A stretch of DNA of 64,000 nt from Nipponacmea schrenckii (lineage: Eukaryota > Mollusca > Gastropoda > Lottiidae). Below are positions 38,611-51,400 of the stretch, one piece after another. The DNA lies in contig CM060200.1 of assembly GCA_030562195.1 (NCBI GenBank), positions 24,715,023 to 24,779,022 on the forward strand, in the 5' to 3' direction. Below the pieces are notes generated by a model, which did no database searches, had not been told where the DNA came from, and saw only the letters and a list, made by a program, of their open reading frames with translations. The position numbers and the translations under genes were made by a program. Numbering within the stretch: position 1 is the stretch's first letter; every line of letters starts with the position of its first letter.

Positions 38611-38962
38611 ACCCGTTCAGAGCATCGTGAAGATCTGATTACCTGTTCAGAATGTAATGAATATGTGATTGCTCGTTCAGAATATCGCGAATATGTGAAT
38701 TACCCGTTTAGAATAACGCATATGTGAAATACCCGTTTAGAATATCGCGAATATGTGATTACCGTACAGAATATCGCGAATATGTGAATTACTCGTTCAA
38801 AATATCGCGAATATATAATTTTGTGTTCAGAAATCGCGAATATGTGATTACCGTACAGAATATCACGAATATGTAAATTACTCGTTCAAAATATCGCGAA
38901 TGTGTGATATTATCAGTTCAGAATATCGCGAATATGTGATTACCAGGCCAGAACATCGGGAT
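38611..38962. repeat. 31-bp minisatellite, about 11 copies
   Basis: The unit is close to CGTTCAGAATATCGCGAATA followed by TGTGAATTACC, about 31 bp. Copies vary by single-base changes and 1-2 base indels. Nearly every copy keeps the near-palindromic ATATCGCGAATA core, giving a regular series of TCGCGA sites in otherwise CpG-poor DNA. A three-unit pattern recurs: GATTACCGTACAGAATATC near 38757 and again near 38846, offset 89 bp. There are no unique spacers, so this is not a CRISPR array. Confidence 0.93.
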
Positions 38963-39539
38963 GTGCTGTGGCTAATTTTTTTTTGGGTGCTAAGCTGATC
39001 CACATTCGTTATACTTCATTGAGGCAAGGAGGGAATATTAATATTATCCAATCAAAAGTGTGCCTAGAATCTTTCAAGCACTTTTCAGTCAATCAAATTA
39101 AATCACTCGTTAAAAACGACGCTCTGTTCTCATTTCTACAGCTAAGTTTAATAGGTTGATAAGAACTTGTCAAAACCGTATTCGGGATACAATCTTGGGC
39201 TGGCCTTAAGTCAAGTAAAGATGACAATTTCATATTTGGTATTCATTATTGGATACCGCTATGCAATGAGTTGGGGTGAATAAAAGGTAATCGTGGACTA
39301 GTCTAAATAAATTACTCTTATTGTAGCTGAAACATCATTCAAGAAGTAAATTAAACATATTGATTGGTGTAAGCTTTTGATTTTGACCTTGTCTAATTAC
39401 ATACACCCCTGCTTGTGGCAAGATCAAGATAAATGAGAATCTGAAAGTCGATATTGGGTAAGATTCTCAGAACCTTCGACCACATACCTTGATGGATATA
39501 GCTGTCCTATCTTGTCAGTCATGGTTCTATGAATGCTAA
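38963..39539. other. Unannotated DNA, no gene seen
   Basis: A 63-codon plus-strand open frame at 38,968-39,159 begins just after the minisatellite and has no recognisable features. Nothing else seen. Confidence 0.5.
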
Positions 39540-39760
39540 TGGCTCGTTTAAACATTACGACATTTTAACGGCTATTTTATCGTTTTCCATTAGCTGGATA
39601 AGAAAATATTAACGATTTCATGTCTCCGTTTATTAACGACAAATAAAGTGAAAATCCACTCGGACACCGCGGGATATAAAGGGTTAAATACTGTAACAGT
39701 AATGGGTATTAGACTGTAGAATGATTGACAGTTAGCCTATTAATTCATACTCGATACTCT
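39540..39760. promoter_or_regulatory. Possible regulatory element with a Pbx-Meis/Prep site
   Basis: TGATTGACAG at 39722-39731 is an exact match to the composite TALE-homeodomain (Pbx plus Meis/Prep) decamer. Within the preceding 180 bp are TTTATTAACGA and TAACGATTT homeodomain-like words and a CCGCGG palindrome (39667-39672). The tract has more CpG than its surroundings. Evidence is motif-based only; no conservation data were available. Confidence 0.3.
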
Positions 39761-42700
39761 TCTAATCATTGTCGTGGTATATCACAGAAAATGTCTTCAG
39801 TAAATGGCTAAGTAGTTTTTATTCCTTTAAATGCTAAAATGCTCTTGGAATAACATAAAAGAAACTTTCGTATCAGAGGAAATGTTTCATGTAAATAAAA
39901 TATGAGTAGAATTTATTTATTTAAATGGTAAAGCTGTCTTTTGAAATTGCAATACAAGGGATATGAAACGCTTTATCAATATCATTATAGTATAATACAC
40001 TACCAATTAACGTTAATTGTTACAAAGGTTACCAATTTGATAACATTATAAATTTTGAAATGTTTTTGGTTTCAACTTGCAGACTCAGCAAATGTAAGTT
40101 GTGACACTAGACACTGGCTTTGAGTCAGAGTTTTAACCTCTGTGTTCTTTATAAGCATCCATAAGCTTACGAGGTCTCATCAATACTTGATAGGAATTGT
40201 AATTGTAACCTACAATTTTTTTAAACATTCCTCAGGAATTCCTCTTTCCTCCTTTCCTAACATTCCTCAGCGGCGTTTTTTATGTGCCTAAAGTAAAGTG
40301 TGATATTCCGCAAATATAAATTCAACATCCATTTATCTGTAATCTACTCATTTTTTCATAGGATTGAGGAAAGGCCGATAATAAAATGTTACAAAGCTCA
40401 TAACTTTCATTTAAAGCATCCCTCTGCGTTTTGCCCTTGTTATTACATAGTGAATGTGATATACTAATTAAAGATTTACCGCTATTGATCGACCTTGAGG
40501 TAAGATCTGCTGACCTAAGAATATCTATTAAAAACCATTAAGTGCTTTATGTCTGGTATCACGAAACGCTTATACAAAATTCATTATCATTAATGTATGA
40601 TTTTTTTAATGGCATTTTCAAAGGAAAGTTTTGGGTTAATTTTTAATGTACACCTATCAGACGTATTAAAACATTCACGACTTTAACCAGACAAGAAATA
40701 ATATTGCCTTTTACGCATTACAATCTTTCATCAATTAATCCGTTCTGGTATCTAGCTGCTGTTGAAAACGGTCAACGGAGTAGCAACAAAGTTCAAACAG
40801 TTTCTTTCGGTATTATTTGTAGTTGCGCAATGATCCAAATGTGTTAATTGACCAGTAATTATCATTTCTTTCTGCACGTTACTTTAACGGTTAAAAGAAA
40901 AAAGGACAGTTAAAAGCATTTTGGTATGTTTTGTCATTGCGCAATGACTCATGATTCTTAATGAACTTGTAATTATTTCATTCTTCAGGCTATATGAACT
41001 CACTATACTTATTTTAAAACTTGTTAGACCTTAAAATAACATCATTAATGTATACTGAATGTTGAAAATTGTAACTAACACCATCAACTTACTATTCTTG
41101 ACCTATGCTTACAAAGCATTAATAAAATTCAATACCCTTATGCATAGTACTCATCAGATAGTAGCAATGGTGTTACAAACATATAAGAGCATAACGTCAA
41201 AAGGTTTAAGATTATCAATGAAACAGTGAACAGTATACTATCAGCATCGACCAGCTATGGACATCGCATCAACAATGACTTAATACATAACTCGTAACAA
41301 AAATGTAATACAACCCACGGTATCAGTGTTCCATGACCTAAAATGATAGCTTTGTGCAATGATCTGTAAACAGTAAACAAATACATTTTCTCTTGCAAAT
41401 ATGAAAACCTGTATGATATTCTAAGAGACCGAACTCATCCCACGTTCACAGATCAGCAAGAATACCATTTGGAGCAAGTTACTGAAAGAGTTGATACATA
41501 GCAAATGCTGTAAGACTCAGTTCATAAGATATCATGTAATAATACACTACCTGTCAGATACCAGACAGTGTCTAATGAATATTTGATATAGCCTGGCTCG
41601 CAAATTCTTAATGATGAAAATATAAAGGATATTATACAATGTTCATCAAGACCACTATTATTTTCAATCTTGAGCTGTTTTGATGGTTTCTCATTATAGC
41701 TGTGAGTCAAGGACTAAACTATTTGAATAATGGTATCAACACATCATATGTTCATTAATACTGAGTGATAAATTTGTTTGTTTGTCTTATCTTTCTTACT
41801 ATCAACATAGAATCGTCTGATTCTTGACACAGAAGCTCTTGATATACACTTAGTTAGACATTGATATTGGTTTTATGTCGTATTGTATATTCATCAATTG
41901 TTACGGCTGGGGGATACAAAAGGACTAAAAATTAACGTTTAATCGCGAAAACTCTCACAATGTATAGTTATATGGCACCTTACTTGATATCTGTTTCGGA
42001 TATGAAACCCATCATTTTTATTTGGACATTAAGGTATAAATAATGAGGATTGCGTTGGTATGTTTTGACTCTGCCTTCCAAATATTGAAACCTTATAATC
42101 TTGGTACATTATTTTAAAAAAATAGATAATGTATTCATTTACATATTTTGATGGAAGAGGCGTCATTCCGTTGGGACAATAAACCGAAGCGTTTTACACA
42201 ACATTCACTTAAAAGTATATCGAAAAAATGCTTCATCAGCTGAATTTCCCGTATTGCTCAAAGCATGGCCTTGTCAATCTTCAGTAAGCCCAGTCTAGCC
42301 TAGTACAAATTCATTAATTACAAATTAACCGATTGAATTCAAAATTAGAGAGCAATAACAAAAGAACGTCGATTTAACATAGGACCAGAAAGAAAATCAA
42401 GACAACTAAACATCTAATTATTTTCAACAAACCCTTGGGCAAATGATTAAAATAACAATTTGTAAAAGACTCGAGAGTAATCTATTGAATAATCAATAAT
42501 GTCTCTGTAGTTTGTTTATGCAACTGGTAGTTATATATTACCAGCACAGATTGATCGAGACAAATATCAAATTAAAAACTTGATTTAAAGGGCAAAACAA
42601 ATGGTATGCATTACCTTTTAAATCAGCAACGACATTCATATCAAAACGGTTTCCAATACGTTATATCAATAATCATACACGGCATATGCTTATATCCATG

Positions 42701-44174
42701 CCAAATATCGTAATATAAATAAAAGGAAAGATTTGGCATAAGTTACAAAATTTACTTCACAAAAAAACTCCTAAAAGAGAAATCTGAAGCGTGCTCAAAA
42801 TTTACATGTTAAAGAAACAACAACAGTAGACATGATAAATGGTCATTCGCTTGGAGACAATGAGAACGTCTGATCAACGCAAGGTAGTATTAGTTTTACG
42901 TAATTCCATCCGATGTCAAAAACAATATCGATTGATGGGATACACCTTGTCTCCTTAGCTGAATATCATCAGTACAAATCCCTATAAACAGCTATATTGA
43001 CGAAACCATGAAACGCCTATATACCTCGTTTATACAAAGTTTGATTGTTAGTTTTTTTTTAAGTTTTTTTTTTTGTTCAATGAGGCACTGTATAACTATA
43101 TAAGATCAAGCATTGTTTTACTATATTGGTGAAACAGTGAAAGTCTTGTATATCATACCTTTGCACTACCTGACTATAGGGATATACTGTTATTCACCCG
43201 AACAGTGATTTCCCAGAACATGTGTAACTAGTGACATAACAACAAGCAATTACTATTGAACCAAGCAGGTTCTTAAGTGCGACTGTCATTTCTTGCATTC
43301 CTGCATGAATGGCTTCTTTATATCCAATATCGCCTGACTTAAAAGGGAAGTGCGTTCCAACTGCATGGGCATCTTTGTTAATGCATTCAATTTCAGTTTG
43401 TTACAAAATAATTTTACCTTGAATAATTTACTATTAGTACATAGAGTTCGAGAACTCTGTAAGCTGTCCATGAGAAGGTTAGTCTGGATTAATATGGATT
43501 CCTATTTTCTATTTTTCCGATTTAAATACTGTCAGAAATAATTACTTTATTATGAAGTAACGGAGCAGAGCTTTCGAGATTGCTATCAATTGACGTTACG
43601 CCTTCAGACATTTTGGTCATAATGACATAACTTTCTAATATTTAATTCAAAGCATTTGATTATGGACTATCAATCTATTGGGTTGTTTAAATGCTAATGG
43701 CATGTTATATAAAACGTATGAACAAGCTTTTTTAATGTGATTGTTTCAATGTGGACTAGATGATCCTATGATAAGCTATAATATAATATTCATTCATGAC
43801 AGATTATTGTGTCTTGAGCAAAACACAAATCATAAACTAGGATGTGGAACAGATTTGAACTGTACGAATAGGCCGAGGCAATCGTTACTGTTAATATCAC
43901 ACTATGAGACCATGTTTACTTTACCGCACATTCCTCCGGATTAAACTATTGTTTTGTACAAGAATTTTCATCCTTTTACGGAAATAAATTTTTATAAAGG
44001 GATGAGTTTTACCAACTAAAAAAAACTTTTTTAATTCGAGAATGGTTGATTTTGGTATGCGCATGTGTTCATTTTCATAAACAAAAGCTGAAAATGGCTA
44101 CTTTCAAGCCTTTTGATTGACCGGCTTAACATTTTCTGCTTCAAGAGATCTATCTTAAGGTATAATTAGAAGTG
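39761..44174. other. Unannotated A/T-rich DNA, no gene seen
   Basis: AACATTCCTCAG occurs twice, at 40224 and 40259. T-runs lie near 43050-43075. Open frames are at most 67 codons and unrecognised. No RNA gene or mobile element seen. Confidence 0.55.
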
Positions 44175-44282
44175 TTTGCTTGGTCAATATCGATGTTGAA
44201 GTTAACATTTTGACTGGCCAATATGGCTGTAAAGCTTAGCATTTTTGATTAGCCAACATGGCTTTAGAGCTTAAGGTTTTAG
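44175..44282. repeat. 36-bp tandem repeat, three diverged copies
   Basis: Copies begin near 44175 (TTGGTCAATATCGATGTTG), 44211 (ACTGGCCAATATGGCTGTA) and 44247 (ATTAGCCAACATGGCTTTA), each followed by an AGCTTA- or AGTTAA-like word and a T-rich end. The 36-bp period is regular. It is not coding: the frames contain stops. Confidence 0.65.
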
Positions 44283-47200
44283 ATTATTTCTGTAGTCATT
44301 TAGAATCAATCGGAATTTTGTTAGGGACAAGCGTTAGGATCTTTCTGATAATAACACACAAGACCAGAACTGTATGTTTCTAATATAATAGGTATCTTCC
44401 ACATCCACGTCTTTGCCAACCTATATCACCAACAATCTTGATATTCTGACAATTTATCAAACCATCATTACTGGATGCCAAGCAAACATAATCAACATAA
44501 TATTGTAAATAACATTTAATCTGATAATTCTATATATATTACAGAAATATCATTATTCGGATGTAAATGACATTGGTTATAGTTGGTATACCTGAAACGC
44601 ATAACTTTAAAAAGTGTAACCTTGCACCCAGAATTCTCTTGCGCTCTGGGTGTTTTGTAACATCTTTTATCAATTCCACTTACCGGTCGTTCTCTATTGC
44701 CGATATATTCCTCAATATTGAGACTAAATGTTAATAAAGTTATTGATTCGTTAATTTAATGCGATTACGACTATATCATGATTTACTAATAGTTAAGTAA
44801 GTAACTCATGGTTACTCATAGATACTCATGGCTCTAAATGCATCGGTACGGTGAAATGTAGGTATGTCAAGAATAAAACTGCAGTGTTTTTCCTAACACT
44901 AACACTATAGTTGTTGCGTTATCACCTCCATTCTACCCAGAAGATTGATTTACAAGATTAAAAAAACACCAGTGACACCTCATTGTCTCCATAACACCTT
45001 CTATTACCAATTACACCATCATAGCTCGTGTATTTCTTCATTTCACTTTTAAATAAGTATATATAACGTATGCAGCTGCCTCCTCCAGAAACATGTAATA
45101 TTTTTTAAATTAGAATTTTGCACATTTTTATTCCCAACTTCAATTTATGCCCCCGAAGGAAATACAGTGTGTCATCTGTGTGAGAGATCTTGTCTGGAGA
45201 TATTTAATTTTCACTTTTACCATGTATATCAACCGCCATAAAATTAACATCGTATGTTCATGGTTGTATCCAAAGTGGTAGGGTGCGCGCAAGATATACT
45301 CTTTTCCTTGACTATAATGAATGAAGGATAAATACAGTAAGTCAATGCGCAAGTTCGCCGATATTTGACGTGGATTAATAGGGTAACATAACTACAAAAT
45401 AAGTAAAAACAGATTTTCAAACCATTACATCTACCTCCAAGTCGCCTGTATTTATTTCCATCCCAATCTGTTAGCGAATAATTGTCTAGAGACAGAAACA
45501 GCATATGTTTAATTCATCAATGGTGCAGGTTTATTACTTGAGCATGCGAATTGATGGGAAGTAAAGAACGTACAAATGAAGTTAAATTTGCTCCTGAGAC
45601 CTGGCTAATGGTTACATTAGAGAATTTAAGACCAACAAAATGTCTAAATATTACACATAACAAGTACACTTGATATGATTATTTACTATTTTACCAATAT
45701 ACCTTTTGACACGTCAGAAAAACTCGAGAATGGAATAAGTGCAAAGCCATATTAAGGATAACATACAACCAGTAAAATGGCACTTAATTCAGTGCAATGT
45801 CATCATAACTGACACATTTGGCAACGGTGTATGAACTACGCGGAGTTTATGACACATTCAGAAATATGAACATGATGTGATGTTATAATTAAGCAAAAGT
45901 GAATTAAAAACTGTATGCAGTCAGGTAAACATTCCCCACGTAGTTCTAACGATACCATTACCAGTTGCAAAGAGTGTAGGTTGTTCAAATTAAACAACTT
46001 TCTGTTGATATTAGAATACAAAAATAGCTCAAGTGGGTGTAAAGGGATGGATATGGCATCAAAATAACAAGCGCCTAAAAATAATCCCAACCGCATCGTA
46101 ATCTAAAATATATTTCAAATTTTGAAATAATAAATAAAACTAATTGAACATCGTATTTGTGAATGTTTATTGCTGTTGATCTATTGATCTTTTATAAAAA
46201 AAAAATGTCCAAGGTTACTAGAAGAAGGAAAGTAGTAGCAGAATTTTGTAGGACTTTTTTTCACTGTTCACTAAAATAGGGTTGTTATATTTATTTCAGT
46301 TTGTCTAAAGTACTGCGAATCAAGCATGAGGTAAGTAACAAAGTAAACTGCTATTTAGCCTATTTAGTGTTGCATAAATAATACCTCATAATGTAAGCCA
46401 AAATCTGTCCAGAAACCAATTCCAGTTATCATAATTATCAATTAAATATAGCGTGAGAAGATATACTCTTCTTCAACACTCATTTATTGTGCACCGAAGT
46501 ACCGTCAGAATTTCATAAGTCCGGAAAATACTCATTTAGACGAACATACACCGCAATTATAACATGACGAAATATTGGTTTTATTCCCACTATAACCCAA
46601 TCAATCTTAATATTGAATATTTTTTAACTACTCTTACAATAATTCAACCTATTTTTTACCATAATTAAGCTTAATTAATATCGCTGTATTTTATGACTAT
46701 GATTTATGGCAACAATTTCAAAATTCAATTTACCAATAATCTTATATTGTACACTGGTTGGGCAGCTCGTATAGGACAATGATTTCTTGCTTTGATTGTG
46801 ATATCGGCAATGAATGCGAACTTTTCAGCTTGAAACCCGTTCGCCTCTTTCAAATTAGCTCCTTTTCATGTTTGTCCCGAGTTTTTTCGCCCTATTTCGT
46901 TTGTTCTTCTGTATGTGAATGAAATATAAGGGACTGGAAGTCGTCTAGGCGCTCGTGTGCAACATGTCCGGGCGCAGATAATATTCACTCGACAGCTGGA
47001 ATATGGCTAAGAGGCTTTCCTGAAACATTTTCTCATTGCACACGACGTGGTGTTACACGTTTTCATTAACCCAATCACTCTTAGGCCAGTAATTAACGAA
47101 ATCCTTTTAAATTTAAGACTTAAGTCCTTGTATAAACAGGGTGACAAGGGAGTATATGAGTTTACCGGGTTGTCCATTTGTCGAACGAGCAAAATTTATT

Positions 47201-47561
47201 GCATTTATCTTTCTCCTTAACCCTGATCAATGTAGTAAATCAGTACGATGTAATTTCTTACAAAACAATTTATCTATTATACATCAATTTAAAAGTTGAA
47301 ATAAGACGGTATATCACAGATAGCCAGCGTATCGTTAAGGTCATCTTATTTCCTGAGTTCAAGTTCTTTATTTCTTTGGACAGCAACTTTCATCAGATAA
47401 ACATACACAGATACAAACAAACAACTAATAAACAGCACAAACGTTATTACATAGAAATAGAGTGCTATACTACTGAATTATAGTATAATAACAGTTCATG
47501 TATCGAGGTAGATTAGCCGATACTACCACCCGAAGACTTCATGGTAAATAAATTATCCATT
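44283..47561. other. Unannotated DNA, no gene seen
   Basis: Minus-strand open frames of 86 codons (45,244-45,504 and 45,836-46,096) and a plus-strand frame of 101 codons (47,178-47,483) have no recognisable domains and lie within the range expected by chance. The stretch 46,840-47,060 is G+C-richer with several CpGs, but its identity is unknown. Confidence 0.5.
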
Positions 47562-48436
47562 CGGCAACTCTTTTGGATGTATACTTTGCAGTTATGTTCC
47601 AAAAGAAGTCTACTTTGCAATTGTGGTCTTAACATATCTAATGTGTTTTGGGTGTATACTTTGCAATGGTGGTTCTAAACAAGTCTAATGTGTTTTGGAT
47701 GTATACTTTGCAATGGTGGTCAAAGACGAGTCTAATGTGTTTTAAGTTTATACTTTGCAATGATGGTTCAAAACAAGTCTAATGTGTTTTAAATGTATAC
47801 TTTGCAATGGTGGTTCAAAACAAGTCTAATGTGTTTTAAATGTATACTTTGCATTTGTGGTCTAAACAAGTCTAATGTGTTTTGGATGTACACTTTGCAA
47901 TGGTGGTCAAAGACGAGTCTAATGTGTTTTAAGTTTATACTTTGCAATGATGGTTCAAAACAAGTCTAATGTGTTTTAAGTGTATACTTTGCAATGGTGG
48001 TCAAAGACGAGTCTAATGTGTTTTAAGTTTATACTTTGCAATGATGGTTCAAAACAAGTCTAATGTGTTTTAAATGTATACTTTGCAATGGTGGTTCAAA
48101 ACAAGTCTCATGTGTTTTAAGTGTATACTTTGCAATGGTGGTTCAAAACAAGTCTAATGTGTTTAAATGTATATTTTTCAATGGTGGTCAAATAAGTCTA
48201 ATGTGTTTTAAGTGTATACTTTACAATGGTGGTTCAAAACAAGTCTAATGTGTTTTAAGTGTATACTTTACAATGGTGGTTCAAAACAAGTCTAATGTGT
48301 TTTAAGTGTATACTTTACAGTGGTGGTTAAAAACAAGTCTAATGTGTTTTAAGTGTATACTTTACAGTGGTGGTTCAAAACAAGTCTAATGTGTTTTAAG
48401 TGTATACTTTACAGTGATGGTTCAAACAATGTTTAA
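47562..48436. repeat. 47-bp minisatellite, about 18 copies
   Basis: The unit is close to TCTAATGTGTTTTAAGTGTA followed by TACTTTGCAATGGTGGTTCAA and AACAAG, 47 bp, repeated head to tail. The variant CAAAGACGAG at 47721, 47908 and 48002 is spaced 187 and 94 bp apart, close to four and two units, which shows that multi-unit blocks were amplified together. Copies at the left edge are the most diverged and right-hand copies share TTTACA(A/G)TGG, typical of homogenised array subregions. The 61-codon open frame inside (48,063-48,248) is simply translated repeat. Confidence 0.97.
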
Positions 48437-51400
48437 TGGTTTACACAATCTCGCATTGTTTTTGCCAAGCGATGCCCCATTCTTGGCAGACACAGAACTA
48501 TTTATTCAATAAAACTTCCTATGGCGGCGATCTATAACGATTTAACGAGGGTTTTATTTATAAATCCATTGTCTAATACCTGAGATTTGATAAAATATCA
48601 ATTAGAAATCCAAAGCTGTCAAAATATAATAAATGGCATAATACTTTAATAATCACTGTCACATGAGGACATTATTGTCAGGCGTCACGTGAGATAATTC
48701 TAACAAAGACAAATCATTCTTTGTCTGCATTATAAATTTTAAAGATATTGACACAGTTAAAAACTGCATTCTTTCATACAAGGGATTTAAGTTGTATCTT
48801 TACAGAACGTCAGAACCTCATATTATCATAATGTCACGTGACTGATGTCATATCGCTGCAGTACTGCTGTTCAAACACGTGACATATGGGCAAGTGGATA
48901 AGTAAATAAATAACGTCAATGTGGATGATTCAATAACAATAAATCGATGACAGTTATCCCAATGACCCTATGTCAGTCTCCGATTACGCTGTCATCTGCA
49001 GCTTATAGCTATTGTAATAAAGAACTGTATAGGATATTTCAGTGACATTACTCTGTTTGAAATGTCATCAGCATTGCCTGCGATTCCTAATATGACTGAC
49101 ATAGAAATGAAAACTAAATTTCATGGAATCAGATGGATATCTGCTCCTTGAAGCTATTTTAGACTCTGAAAAAAGAATGAAACCTCATCGTATTATATCA
49201 AGAAGTAGAATAAGATATGGCTTGATTAAGCCATGGCCAAACAAAAACTCCCTTTAAACATTAAGAACTTTTTGCTTTTGCACCACTTCATACAGAAACC
49301 AATATCGTTTACAGATCTCTCCCTAAGGTAATTTCCAGCTTCATCTGCACAATGAAACTTGATTGATCGCTCTCATAGTAAAGACTTGTTATATTATGCT
49401 TAATTTTGAAATTAGAATTAAATTCACTTTCACACCCAAGCGTTGTCAACAGTACTGGGATAATGTATTCAATTCCGCTTGTATTGCACTACCTTATATG
49501 GCTAATGGTGATATGAAGCCCATTGTTCTCTGTTAATGCTCTGGAAATATTGCGCTATGTCATGAGAACCATAATACCAGTGTGTCCTGCTATCTATTTT
49601 TTTTAATTCCATATATAAATTTAATTGCTCAGTAAGTCAATAATTATTGAAAGTATTTGAAATGCTTGTCATGACTCATTGAAATTGAAATTATCATTTA
49701 ATCTAGATCTATCTAATTGCTCCTGATTATTGCCGATAACAATCGCTGTATTTATACATGTTGGTTTACATATTCCGCTTCATTAACCAGTGAATTATTG
49801 CATGGCCGGTGGATAAAGTTCACGAAATGAAGGTTTAAACATCACTGTCTTACTTCAAGATAGTTCTAGCAAGATTCAGTTTGCTATAAACTGCTGTTAT
49901 CATCAGTGGGGTATCTACGGGGCCAGGGGTAGCATGTGAAAGAATAAACTGTGCCCAGGACAGGCCACAAGTTTATCATCTGTATCACAAGCTGGTTGAA
50001 CATTATTTTACCGTGTCAGCTTGGCAGATCTTCTAGCAAGATTCCATTTACAATTGGTGATATGAATGCAGCATGTTATCTCATCTCAATGAAATATAAA
50101 AGTAAAATTCATTCAACTTTTACAATCATTGGTTTAATATATTATTGGACAATCGCATAAAGCCGTTGTCTTGAAAAGTAAGAAGAAATATTTGAAAGTT
50201 TTACCAGTTAATCTGTTTAAAAACAACCAGATTATTACGTCCGCCTAGAAGTGGTTTGTGGGTGGAGTACAATCCGTTACAACTAGTAAATATAGCAAAA
50301 CATTTGGTATAAATGATATTCATTTAAATGATTTTATGCGCTCTGAAACCTCATACACGTGAATCCTTGAACAACTCAAGTGCATTATTATACAATTGTC
50401 GTTCAATTAAAAAAAAACAGAGTAGAGCATAAAGGTACCGGTAATATTTGAAATGTTGAAATACTTATGTAGTTTAATAGCTCTAATGTCAATTATGCAT
50501 GGATACACAATAATGAGCAAAAAGATAAAATGAAATAAATTAAATGTTTTAATTAATATTTGTAATTAGGAGATAAAGTACTAAATAATATTGTGGTAGA
50601 CAGGTGGTATTGTCGTGTCCTATATTTCTATTTACTTCTAACATAATACAATTCTGTTATTTGCATTCAGATTCATCATGGACTTTCGAAACCAACTCAC
50701 AAAATTATGCTTTGGTGGTTTTAATATAGTTCCAATACTTTCTTGTGTTTATTGGAGAAAAAAAATGTTTGACTGATTCAAAAGAGATTTTTTTTTGTGT
50801 GTTATCCTTTGATTTTCGCAAGGATACATATAGTATAACACAGGAGAATTATTATGGGATAATTATACACGTCTTTAATACATGACTACATAACGTTTCA
50901 ACCATGGAACTTCAGTCTATTAAAGCTCTTTGGTTTCAACATAAGTTACCCGTATCGTCATCTAATTATCGTGTGTTATATATGAGCCCCTCGCTTCTAA
51001 ATATCGTTCAAATCTGACATACATGATACATAACAAGGACCATAACCAATCATTTAATGTTGTAAAAGTGGCACTCGCATGCTCTAAACCAAATATTTGA
51101 TATGAGTCTTTTCAAATGATCCCCTACGAAAATACACTCATTTTTTCTTGCGCACACTACCTCGGCGTTTATTAGCATGAGGACTCGACTGATGTTTTAA
51201 TTTAACTATTCGAACTGAACCATTTACTGCGGTCCCAAATTAAATTGACCCTTATGATCTCCCCATATTCTGATTCTCGGTGAGAACATTATTCCCAAAT
51301 ATTATCAGGTGGTCAGTGCAACGATCGAAGAGTTTGTATAGTAATCTACAATCTTGATTTTATGTGAAAAATGATCGATCAGCTAGACCCTTATCTTATA

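Noticed and set aside
38611..38962. Array considered as CRISPR
   Set aside because: Units are contiguous with no unique spacers, copies are diverged along their whole length, and the DNA is eukaryotic. The same reasoning excludes the 47-bp and 62-bp arrays.
45140..46096. Cluster of three minus-strand open frames of 70 to 86 codons
   Set aside because: They lie in different frames, have no shared domain or readable family, and have no consistent splice sites joining them.
47178..47483. 101-codon plus-strand open frame
   Set aside because: It starts at TTG rather than ATG, is rich in residues from A/T-rich codons, shows no domain, and is not longer than expected by chance.
48063..48248. Open frame with a repeated CFKCIL-like peptide, looking like a repeat protein
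   Set aside because: It is the direct translation of the 47-bp tandem array. The unit length is not a multiple of three, so the frame rotates between units and no protein repeat is maintained.
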